Source: Phytoseiulus persimilis
Taxonomy: Eukaryota > Arthropoda > Arachnida > Mesostigmata > Phytoseiidae
NCBI GenBank assembly: GCA_037576195.1
Contig: CM075101.1
Span: 3,658,001 to 3,722,000 of the forward strand
Length of the DNA stretch: 64,000 nt
Direction: 5' to 3'
Part shown: piece after piece, positions 12,572 through 24,000 of the stretch
Numbering within the stretch: the first letter of the stretch is position 1
How the letters are laid out: the number at the start of each line of letters is the position of its first letter
Made by a program: the position numbers and the translations under genes
Notes under the pieces: generated by a model
Told to the model about the DNA's origin: nothing
Seen by the model: the letters and a program-made list of their open reading frames with translations, nothing else
Databases searched by the model: none

Positions 12572-14849
12572 CTCGATTGTACCGCACCGGGAGAGTTGGA
12601 ACTATTTGTTTCCTCTTGCTCCATGGTGTGATCCCGTTGCGTCCCGGTGCTAAAGCCGCAGCTCGGCTTCCGGGCGGATAGTTCCGAGGTGCTGCGCTCG
12701 GGCTCATCCTGGATCGCCATCTTTCTAAATCCGCGGGAATCCAATCTCCGGGCTGCGATGAACTTTTCCTGAAAGGTCACTTCAGCGCGAGGCAGCGGAC
12801 GAGGTGCCGAAAGGGACGAGGGCGCGGGGAGAGAATGAATCTGTGAATCAGAAAGCTACTCCAGAGATCCCACGGAGCGTTTTCACGGCGGGGGAAGTTT
12901 CTTCCGGCGCTGAGGGAGATCTCTCCGCTCCGCTTTTCCCTCCGCCGGAGGAAAGCTTATTCCAAGCGGGGAGTTCTTTCTTCCTCTCTTTCCGGAAGGA
13001 AATTTATGACGACTCGGGCCTGGCTTCGCTCCAGCGCGGCACGCCATCGAGGATGAACTGGCTCGAACGAATACTACAGGTGGTGCAGCTGCTTCGGGAA
13101 CTGTTTTCGCAAGCTCCGGCTGCCGTGGCCGTCGCCGCAACCACCGCGATCTGAACCTCGTCATGATTGTTTAAAAACAACCGCAAGCCATCCGCGCCCT
13201 CCCGGAACCGGGTCTGAGCCGCTCGTCAAGCTCCACGAAGACGGGGTTTTCGTTAACGATAGTTCTGACGAGATGCGAATCGCGAGCACCGGAGACGAAA
13301 CTGGAAACGGCTCGAAAAGCAGGAACCTAACCCTCCGGATCCCGGGAGTCGGATCATGAGAAATTCGAATCCGAGGAGCAGGCTAGCGAAGACCTAAGTC
13401 GTATAATGGGTATGACGGGCTGGATCATTTGTGTACCACCCCGTCGCGCAGGCTCGAGACTTTCGCATCACTGGTGAGAGCTTTGCACGGTCGGAGTTTC
13501 CGCGTGCTGGGATCGCCGGGGGATTTTCATCCTCGTGTCAGACTGCGCTCAGCGAAGGGATGGTCAGCCGCCCGAGGGCGCGTTCCGCGAAAATGTCGGC
13601 CTCGCATTGTTTAGGCCCGGGATCCGACCTCCACTAGGCCTCGCGCACACCTGGGAAGGCGTCCAAGCGCCGCCGCGAGATTCTCTCAAACCGACTCGCG
13701 CCTTCACTTTGGGCCTCACGAGAGCGTTTCCCGCAGATAAGCCAGCCGAGTCAGTCGATGGTTTCGTAGGTTTAAGCTCTCTCGCCAGAATTCGGGAGTC
13801 TCTCAAGCAGAACGATCCCGAGGAATCGCTTGACCGGCGAATCTCAAAAGTGCGAAGTTTGTGAGCGACTACGCGTAAGTTCCCGCCGTAGGAGAGCGAG
13901 CCACTGTGCCGTGAGAAACCGTTGCTCGCCGCAGCCCGAACCGTTTGAATGAGATTCTCCCCAGTTATTTGAACTCTCCGATCCGCAAACGTTCAGATAA
14001 GCGTTCTCGATGGCCCTGACCGCGGTTCTCTTTGACGGGCCTTCCCATTCCGCCAAGCTTGGGATGCGTGCGAAGTTATGCTCTGAGCTGCGCGTCCAGA
14101 GATGTCGGATTCGCGAACTCCCGTCGAAACTAACTGAGCCGATTCCGAGACAGCGTGCATCACGAACGAATGGGCAAAGTTTCAAATGGGCGGAGCTGTG
14201 AGCTCCGGTGCATCGGCCGCAGTTTGTAAATAGTTGATCGAAGATTCTATTTGCGCCGCTCACCACTTGCGTCACGTCGTTGTCTTCGAAGTAGAATCGC
14301 CCGGAATGAAGATTCGATGAGACGTTCGAGGGCAGTCGATCTCATGTTCGCTGTGGGGGTTGTCGACGTCGTCGTGGCACAGTGCCGCTTCACCGAGTGA
14401 CTGCTTCTGATTAATGATCATCGCCCAGGGCTTTGAGAGTTATAGAGGGCAAGACGAACGAGGAGCCGTTTTCTTGACTTTTTCCTCCCGCTGCCTTTGT
14501 TGTTTGCGCGGACTTCCTGTGGAACCGGGAGCGCTACGAGAGGAGAATAAGTTACCCGTCAACACACGATCGGTCCTCCCCCGCCCGCTGGGTCGGCCGT
14601 TTCACCGACGGCTCGATGCAGCTGTCGATGATTCCACCTCGGAAGTCTCCTATTCTCTTTGCGTCGGGAACGAACTAGAGCCGACCTCTAATTCGCGACA
14701 GGAACGAAGGCGATGTCGCGAGGGGAGGGAATCCTCCGAAGTTCTCCCATCTGCTCCCGGAGTGTTTTCCAGTGCTCCTCAATCGCCTGCCAAGGATGGA
14801 TCGGGAGCAGGAAGACGGTCGAACTAATTCCCGACGGTTGGATTTTCAG

Positions 14850-15053
14850 GAAATCGCATCGATCCTCATCAGTTTCGAAAAACACGAGACATGGCTCACG
14901 AAAGAAGTTCAAATCCGGCCACACAGCGGCTCAATGCTGCTCTACAGCCGAAAGCGTGTCCGGTATCGAAGAGACGGCTACTGTTGGAAGAAGCGGAAGG
15001 ACGGGAAGACCACGCGCGAAGACCACATGAAGCTGAAGGTCCAAGGAACAGAG
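14850..15053 (+). other. Camta: CAMTA exon with N-terminal half of CG-1 domain
   Basis: Acceptor ATTTTCAG before 14850 and donor GAG|GTAGGC at 15053, phase 0 at both ends, 68 codons. It begins EIASILISFEKH and ends KLKVQGTE, the core of the CG-1 domain, including a dense Lys/Arg cluster that doubles as a likely nuclear localisation signal. The two CG-1 exons are separated by a 5.7 kb intron. Confidence 0.95.
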
Positions 15054-18000
15054 GTAGGCCCACAGGTCTCGTTGCGGGAAACACCGTGCGGGTCACACTC
15101 ATAGTTGACCTTTGATCGTGCGTTTGGCGTTTGACTCATTTCCGTTGTCGAGGACTTGGCCTGAAATGGTTTGCGCGAGCAGCGCCCCGAGGCTCACGCC
15201 GGGCCCTAGGGAGTTCCGAGGACTCGGTCGGGTTTCGCTCCGAATGTCTGTGGTGCTGCAGAGTAGGGTGGCAACTCGAGATCAGATAGTGGTTCATGGG
15301 CTCTGCCGGGGATGAAAACTGAGCAGTAGCAGCCACCAAGAGTGATCTAATCCTTTTTAAAATGCAATATCGTTCGCTTCTATGGAGAGCTAAGCTGCGG
15401 CTGTGGCGGCGGCGGCGGCCGACTTGCTGGTGCGTTGCACGACCGACTGGCTCGCTGTGCGAGCGAACGAGCACTTTGGAGGGTGTTTCGGTTTTTCTTC
15501 TCCTCTTTCGAATAGTCTCTTCCGGCGGTTTCCCAATCTTTTGTGGCTCTTCTTTCTTTATCTCGAACCCCCTGCCGGCATCGTCGCAGCCGCTCCCAAC
15601 ACGAGAGGGCAGCGAAACTCCCTCTTCATCCCTGACACATATACTCGCAGACACGTACATACTCCCGCAAAACGTTTCGTTTCCGCTCGGATCTTGAATT
15701 CTGCGCGGCCTGTTGAGTTCTTCCCCGAGTCGCTCAAACCTTCCCTGTGGTCGCAACGATCGGGATCGTAGCTACGTGGAGCTTCTCATCTATGAGTATT
15801 TGAGCCGGGAGACATCGCAGAAATTGATTTGCATGCACAACAGTCCAGGGGTCTTAGAACATAACGACTCGATGGGAAAATGATTTCGCGTCTCGAGACG
15901 CTGGGCGCCACCCTCCTCGGGGTCATGGGAAAAGCGACGGGAGGACCAGCGTCGCATCGTCAACCGACGCGACACCCTCATCTGGTTCTTCTCCCGCTCG
16001 AAACGGATGTGCCGCGCGAGGAATTGTGCGTCGTGTATTTTTGTCCCCGCCTCTGCGTGACTTTGACTCTCCTGGCATTCGTCCGACGCCGCTGCGTCCG
16101 CCGTTTGTTTATCCGTCCGTGTGTCAGTTTGTCTGTTCCTGCGTCTGCGGCCAGCTTCTGCGGCCAGCAGTTGCGGCCAGCATTTGCGGCCAGCATTTGC
16201 GGCCAGCAAGCAGCCGCCGCCAGCTTGCTTGCATGGTCTTTCTAATTTGTGTTGGGCTTATTACTTCATTCACTGGTTGGCTCACAACGTCTGCTTGCTG
16301 GCCCGCGTTTTGCGAGCACACGAGCGCGCGGGCGAGCAGGCGTTTGTTGATCCTAGCCGGCGTCACTGTGTCCTCCATTTGTCTATTAAATTATGAAGCA
16401 AGCTAAGCCAACGGCTGGCAACAGAAGAACCACTGGCTCCAACTGTGTCTGCTGAGCGCAGCGGGAGGTGACCGCGTTCTCAAGAACACAACTTGCCATC
16501 TCTTCAACTTGGACTTCTCCGGGTCGTTCTCCATTCGACGTAGGGACCATGAGCGGGGAAACGTATCGTGCGGAACCCGGAGTTCTCTCAAAGGGTCCGC
16601 GCTCCCTTGGGACTCTCACCTTGGGAGAATTCGGATCCATTCCGACAAAATCAGCGGCGGGCTCTCAGAGGGAGGGGTCGGAACGCTCGAGCTCGAATAA
16701 GCATTTGATTAGAGCCGCGGTCCAGGGCTCCAGACTTGAGTGAGGGCCGAGAGTCGTTCGACGCTTCGCCAGACGAGAAAGCAAAGCCCTGTCTTGAAGT
16801 TTCCGTTTTAGCTGTGCTTGACGCTCCGTTTATCGGATCCGGGATGGCGATGAGAGGGTGGAACGGCCCGAGATAACGAACGATACTGAGCGCGAGGAAA
16901 GTGGCGAGGAGGAAGCAAGATCCCGCTCCGCCATAATTGACTCGAGGGTTGGAAGTTGGATCGATCCCTCCGTGATCGAACAACGTAGACGCTTCAGGTA
17001 ATCGTTCTGAGCGGCTTCGATATGCTCTGCTTCGATCGAAGCAGCTAGACCGAGTAATCTCAGCTGAGGAATCGCGGGACTAAGGGTTCGTGGTTCGAAC
17101 ACTAGTAGAACTATTATGTAAATTACTGATTCATCCGGTTTGATGATCCTTCTCGCCGACTCTCTCTCTCTCGGTCTGCGCGTCGTGTAGCAGGTGTGTG
17201 TCGTCGGTAACTCACACTCGTTGTCGTCGGGTCGCGAGTTGCTTCTTGTCGCTCACAAAAGCGGGAAAATCTCTCTACCGCCGCTTCCTAATGCTCGCTC
17301 TCTTAGCGACCGACCAACCGAGCCGGCAGACAGAACGCCCGACTGGTGAGAGGAAAGTCTTGCGTTCCTTCCGATCGAACATCAGACGAACCCGTCGGCA
17401 CTCCAACTCCGATCCAGCGCGAGGGGCTCAGGGGAACCGGGCGGCGACAATGGAGAAAGTCGAAAAATAGGAGAAGTTAGCGGGAAGAAAAAACATGGGG
17501 GAAAGGGAGAGCGCGTTTCGGAGATGCGCGGGCTAAATCCTCGGCGCGGAGATTATTGTTGTTACCCGAGTGAGAACTGGCGAGCGCGGAACGACGTTGC
17601 TCTGTCGGACGTTCGTTCGCCGATAACTCGAACAATTTGCGTTATCACTGAAACGGATCAGCATTCGGAACGGCCTTTGGCCGGGCGGCTTGCTTGCTTC
17701 CCGGCTTGCTTGCTGGCTGACTGAACATAACGATCTACTTGTTCGTACCACTCCCCGCCGCGCCAGTAGCTGGCTGATAGCGTCGTGTGGGAAGTTTGCA
17801 CGAGTCGAGGTCGATACGCCGCGTGCAGGAGTCCCGCGAACCGTCTCGCCCGTGTTCATGCCCGAATCGAACGGAGTGCATCACATTTTTTGATGTTTTG
17901 TCATCTGCAACGCAGACGTGTTCGCCGTGTTCACTCGTTGTGTTCCTCCTCCCCGGATCGAGGAGCAGCGAGCGGAAGAACGGAGAAGCAACGGAACTGA

Positions 18001-21000
18001 TCGCCTCCAGCGATCGCTCATTGCAGAGAGGAAGTTCACGAAACGCTACAATGGACTCCGGAGAATTGGCCATGTGTCCCAAGAATGAGGAGAACTCGTC
18101 CGGCTCAGGCAAATAAGCTCGCTCCCGGGTTCTGCTTTCCCTCAAGCTCCGGCGCGCGGCTGGTTCGCAACTGCATGCAACTGCCCGAACAAAAGACAAA
18201 CGAGGCAAACAAGTTCTGACGATTCACGGAGTCGCGAAGCCTCTCGTTCCCTGCTCTTGCGTAAAAGTGTTTGTTTTACCTCACCGCCATATCGAGCCTC
18301 GTAATATGATTACCGAGTCGCTCCATTCGGAAAGTTCATGCGTGCTGTTTTCTGCTCCTGTCGCGCTCGCTCCGTGGTCGGTTGAGTTTCGCAGCTCGCG
18401 GAACGGTGAGCGGGACGTCAAGCGGATCATCCCCTGTAGAGGAGAAGATCCGGGTACGACCGGAGAACAGGACCTGACGTGGCGCGGAGTAAGGCAACGC
18501 CCGACGACGATTAAGGGCTCCCCGACCGGACGACTTCTTCCGGACGTCTGACGCTCGCATTCGTCGACGGACCCCTCCAGGGGCTCAGAAGCCTTCCGAG
18601 TTTATCGATCGATGCTCGAGCGAGTCGGTCGCGCAGCTGCCTCACGGTTTTCGGTTCTTCTTCGAAGAAGAACAAGGCTCTCTCTTTCGGTGATTGGTGA
18701 CACTAGCAAGGTTACTCCCGCGCACAAATCTCGATCCGATCGCTATTGTCTCTGCCCCAACTCCAATTGACGCGGAGTACCCGTACGCTGAAGTGATGGA
18801 TCGACCTAAACGCATAAGCAATTGCCCTCGCATCGAGCAACGTCGAATAGGGTGACATGCCAATCCAAGCTCGACGTGCAGCAACGATATTTGCCGCGAC
18901 CCGACGTCGGAATGGCCTCCGTGCGGCTTCATCGTGGACGGAAAGGGAAGCGGGGAAAAACCAAAGCGGACGGTTCTGGAATAAGACGAGTTCAATTTTT
19001 CGAATAATTACATGGCCCAACGTGCCGTTTCGAGCCATTTTCCGTTGGCTTTTGGGTTGTTCCAGCGAAAATCTAGGGGATTCGTGTCCTGAGTCTGATG
19101 AAGACTCAACTCAGAATACTACGTCAAGATGCGATTCGAAACTCGGCGAGTTCCCTGTCGGGAAGCGAAAGAGAGATTCTGATCGAACTCCGAACTCATT
19201 CACATTTCCTGACCTCGTCATAGACTCGCTCCAGATTGCCATCGGTCCCTGTTCGCTACCGCCATCCGCATGTTTCTATGTTGGACCCCGAGTCGCATCT
19301 TTGCGACGGACAAAAAAACTGAGCTCCTTGGAGATCTTCCATCGCGGATGAGCTGTCGGGAACGTCATGGGATCTGAACGACTAACGACTGAAAGCGCGA
19401 TGGGGGAAGGGCGGGCAGTGACTCATCGACTCTGACGAGGGCAGTATAACCGCGAGGAGTCGATGTCCTTAACTCTCCAACTCCTTCCTCGCCGCCCCGG
19501 TGGTCTCCTGACCAGTCCACAGACTGTTTTGCTCCACTTCAAATGGCTACGATACTCAGTCGGTCTCATGGGGTGGAACATTTCTGACCAACTTGGGTTG
19601 TCATGTCTCTGTGAAAATGTAACCTTCGGAGAGGATGGACAAAATCAACTTGACGTCTCCGACCCCTGCCCGTCGTCTGGCTCGATATTACCGGCGGATG
19701 CCGTAGTGAGGGCGAGTTTCTCCCGGATGGCCAGTCAGCCTTCTTCCGCTGTTGTCTGAAAGAGGGAAAAGTTCTTATCGGCAGTGTCAATCGAGTCTCT
19801 TGAGGACACTTTATATTGGGGACGTACAGTAAAAAGAATGGAACGAGGCCTCTGAAAATTTCTCCTGCCCTAGTTGTCGTTTCCGTTGGATGTTCCCTTC
19901 GAGGACGAGGAGCAACGATCGGAGAGAAGCGTTTGCAGAGAATGGACGCATTTCCGATCCCTCCTATTCCCGTCTCCGATCTCGCTCCTTCCTGTGATTC
20001 AAATTTCACGTGAGTCCTGGCGGGAGATTCCAGAGCGTTCCCTTGAAAGCTCATTTTTCGCCTGGTAAAGCTCCTGGGGACCTGTTCCACAGCAAACACT
20101 GACGGCGTTCGACCAGCCAGACGAGTCTTGTGAAATTGTTCAGATGAAGTGCAAGAACAAAGACGCGAAGCTCTTTTGTCAGTTGGTGGCGTGGTCGAAG
20201 TCCTCTCGCGCTGTCTCGCTTCGTCCTTCGATCCCGCTCTCTGCCGACTCCCTGCTGTAATTCTCTCTCGCTTGGTTAGTTGGCTGGCTGGCTAGAAAGC
20301 TAGCTGGCTGCTTGTTTCGTTGCGGACGCAAGTCGCGCGGAAAATTGGACCGCCCCTCTCCCGCTGCCACCGCCGTCGATCGAGGGGATTGTCAGAAAGC
20401 AGAGGTTCCGATGTCGCCTTCGAATAACCTACAGTGGTTGTAACGGGAGCATCAGTGGTGGGGAACGACGGCTCCACTCAAATTGGCACCGAGGCTTATG
20501 ATGTCAATTGACTTGACAACAACGCTCCGCTGACTGTCTGACTTCCTGGGCTGAAACAAACCAACGACATACGTCCAAACTGCTGAACAAAAACTCCGCA
20601 GAGATCTCCTCGTGAGCTTCACAAATTGCCCGTGGGAGGAACACTGAGAGAGTCCCGGTCGATCCTTTCGAACAACTCGCAGCTAATTATTTTGTTTTTT
20701 GAAATTTCAGTGTATCTATGGATGTTATGTGCATTCGGCCATTCTTCCCACTTTCCACCGGCGCTGCTATTGGCTCCTGCAAAATCCGGATATCGTCCTC
20801 GTCCACTACCTGAACGTTCCGTTCTCCGACGACAGCAAAATGTTGACTGCCCCGACACTGTCCTGTTGCGCCGACGCGAAAGAATGGACGAAAGAAGAGC
20901 TTATGGCTCAACTGAAGCCCATGTGTAAGTGTTTAGATTCTGGACGCCACCTGCCGTTTCGTCTGTTTTTCTTCCTATGCCACGCTGGACCTCGTACGCT

Positions 21001-24000
21001 TAGGGGAGAGGAATTTTCCCACGGATTGAACCCCACAAGCAAAACGACCTGGCGTCCAATCCATATGAGCTGGAGGACACCGAGAAGGAGCTTTTTCCGA
21101 TGCAGTTCCGGCGCTCGAGGCTGAGGTCACTCGAAAACGCTTCAGCGTTCGGTTTCTCTCTCGGATGCCAGACGTTTCGCATGGAAGTACATCTTGTTCT
21201 CGGCTCGGGCTTCCATGAGATCAGGATTCCAATGAACCAACGCTTTGCCTCCGTTCATTCGGATGAGATTGAGGGATTCAAAATCCACAGGCCTGAGACT
21301 GCCGAGCCAGCGACCGAGCAAGCCTTCTTTTTAATGAAGTGATCTTCTCAAGCAATTTCAAGCAAAGACCTTGGCACGCGCGGCCCCGGGCAGTAAATCT
21401 CGTTTTATAACTTGGAACAGCATCGAGGAATCGGATTAGCACCGGCATGATACCGGCTCGGGGTCGGAGTAGATTTTTTCGCCTTTCCTTGCGGGGCAGG
21501 AAGTCTCTACGCATTCTCTCAAGGATCGGAATGCCATTTGAGGAGCACAAACACTCCCCCTCCCCCTCTCCCACCAACATGGGCCGGGGGGGGGGGGGGG
21601 GGCTTCTTCTCATTGCGAGCTCCCCACAAGACGGTCAAAACGGCTGGCTGGCTTGCCTTCCAGCCCACCACCCAGTCAACTTTCCCAGTCTTGTCAACGT
21701 TCAGCAGTTAGTCTGACCAACAGTGCGTGCAGCTGGTGGGAGATTGTGTATGTGCTTGAGTCATAAAACGGAACGGGGCCTCTCGTCCCTGAAGGGCGGC
21801 GAGGGATGAACGAACGCGCCAATTAAGTTGAACATGTACCCCGTTCTGCTTTATGAGCGAGCTGTTTACTCGGAGCACTCTTAGCTGCGGCATGCAGGCG
21901 GGTGGCTTATAATACGAGAACGACGTCAACGACAACTGCAAAACCCAAGCAGCTGCCTGGGCCGCGTTTCTTCGTCTGAGAATTAGCATTCTCCCATCTG
22001 GGTCAAACCTGTTCTCGATCAAGGATGGACCTGGTGAGGAACGACGACGATGGCGGAATTGAGGAGCTAAGCGGCGGGCAAGCAAAGACGTTAAACCCGC
22101 AACAGGCCAGGCTAAGCCTCTACTTTCGTCAGCGTCATGATCCCTTTGGGAAAGACTCACGTACTAAATGAGATTGTTGTCCAGCTGGACGAACCGGCAG
22201 CCCGGGTTATAGATTGCCGCCTACCGACACCCAGAACCGAAGCCGCGACCAGAATCTATTTACGTCAAGGAGCGGCCACGCACATCTATCGGAATCGTTC
22301 AGACACAACACGCCGCTCCGGCTACCAACTTCTCTGACTTATTCTCCCCCACCTCGGATCATATTCGATTCACGCCTGTCGACCTCCCCCTCTCTCCTTC
22401 ACTCACTCATATCGATCGGATGGTGGGCCTGGTCCCCCAGTTCACCCGGAGCTCGTGAGGGTTCTTTATTGTGTCACACTGAGTTCTTGAAGGCAGACAT
22501 TGCACAGACATCGCGAAACGGTGTTTCGATCCGTCATTCGTCTGCGGTGGAGACCGCGATGCAGAACCATACCGGGAGAGGCCATATAATGTTCGGAAGA
22601 AAGGAAATAGACCACAAATATTATGACCAGTCAAGCCGTTAGCAGGGCCAGGGGGGGGGGCGCCTGGGGACCGCGCGGCTCCACGGTGGTAAAATGCTGG
22701 ATTTTCTCCAGATGCACGAACTTTCCCACTTTCTCCTACGCGGATATTTACTCGAACGACGATTACCTGCTGCCGGGACCACGGGCGGAAACAGCGCCGG
22801 GAGCCGCGCTTGGCTCGAATAGCTCGAGCTTTTCAATTTATTCGGCTGCCAATAAATTTGGTGAGGCATGCCTCAGCGACGATTTAGATGGATGGACCGC
22901 GCGATGCGACCTTGCCCTAAAGCGAAAAAAATAGCAGCGCACTCCCATAAGTCATTCAAATAGTTGACAGCCCGTCGGGGCCGGTCTCTGATCGTTGTTC
23001 GTGTTTGCAGTTTACCTCGAAGAAGATGAAGTCGAGAACGGGCCGAAAATCTCCAACCAGGACGTCAAGCCGAACACCGAAGATCCCAGGGCCGACAACA
23101 AAAATCCAAAAGATCTCCGAGACGCGAAGAGCGGCAAGTTCTTCAAAGATCCTCGAGAGGTCAAGAAAGTTACCTCGTTGAATACAGTCGAGTCGATCGT
23201 CAACCAACTTCTAGAAAAGCAAAAAGAGAAGGTCAGTTCTCAGGAGAAAGGCCCCGAATGCCCTTGCGACTCCACAACAAAACCACCAACACCACGAACG
23301 ACCGTCACTAGCCATCAGCCGAGTATCGTGTCTGTGCACTCTCCGCGAACCGAGGCATCGATTGTCCAGGTATGTGATATTGGTCATCTGTCGAGATCCC
23401 TTCCCGATACGCGGTCAAGCCGAGCCGGGTGCTCTTTTTCGGAGCGTTTGTTGCCGTGAGCCTTTCGCCCGTGAGCTCGACTCCGATTCACGCGGAACGC
23501 TTCGTGCCCCCAGAGCGACGGGAGGAAGGATCTCAACGGGTAACGCAGAGTTTCGAAGAAACAGAACAATTCTCATCGGATCCCCCCGATTTCAGATAAC
23601 GACGCAGCCGATGACCCCGGTGACCGGTCAATCCATCACGGTGGTGAACCCTCCGAGCGCGTTTTCGCAGCAACAAAATATTAACGCGAAGAAGATCACC
23701 GCGGGCCACCCGGTGCATCGCATCATCTCCCCGAAAAATCTCGCGTCGTCGACGATTGTTTCCACCGTGCCAGCGAATCCTGTCTCTTCGTCGACCGCTG
23801 TGAAAACCGACAATGGGCTGATAAGTGTTCCGACAGTGAGCAATACGACTTCGAACACGACGACGACGACGATCATATCGCCCCAGATACCGATCGTCTC
23901 CTCAGCACCGACGCCGTCTCGACCTGCCAGCGTTCTCCTGGCTCCGTGCAGACCCCTGAACGGGGACTCGAGCAGGCCGAGTTTCATCCTGAACCTCTCG

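Larger units (their letters stand above)
1..14849. other. Long non-coding stretch upstream of the first identified CAMTA exon
   Basis: I see no confirmed gene here. Open frames of 60 to 330 codons occur on both strands, but none has a recognisable domain, a consistent exon chain or a conserved motif. They overlap each other on opposite strands, as expected by chance in CpG-rich sequence. The stretch holds GA microsatellites, a trinucleotide tract, a 28-C homopolymer and a GGGC/GGAC tetranucleotide tract, annotated separately. Because the CAMTA exon at 14850 opens with an acceptor in phase 0 and lacks the N-terminal start, this is probably promoter, 5' UTR or first-intron sequence of CAMTA. 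I searched for an exon ending in the family's W-N-T-N-E segment and did not find one. Confidence 0.6.
15054..20710 (+). other. Camta: 5.7 kb intron splitting the CG-1 domain of CAMTA
   Basis: Runs from donor GTAGGC to acceptor AAATTTCAG. It holds a 13-bp tandem minisatellite and a GGCT-rich tract, annotated separately. Open frames of up to about 200 codons occur on both strands but overlap and have no recognisable domains. I see no nested gene. Confidence 0.8.

Noticed and set aside
17040-17105. GGTTCGAAC resembling a tRNA T-loop
   Set aside because: No matching acceptor, D or anticodon arms could be built around it.
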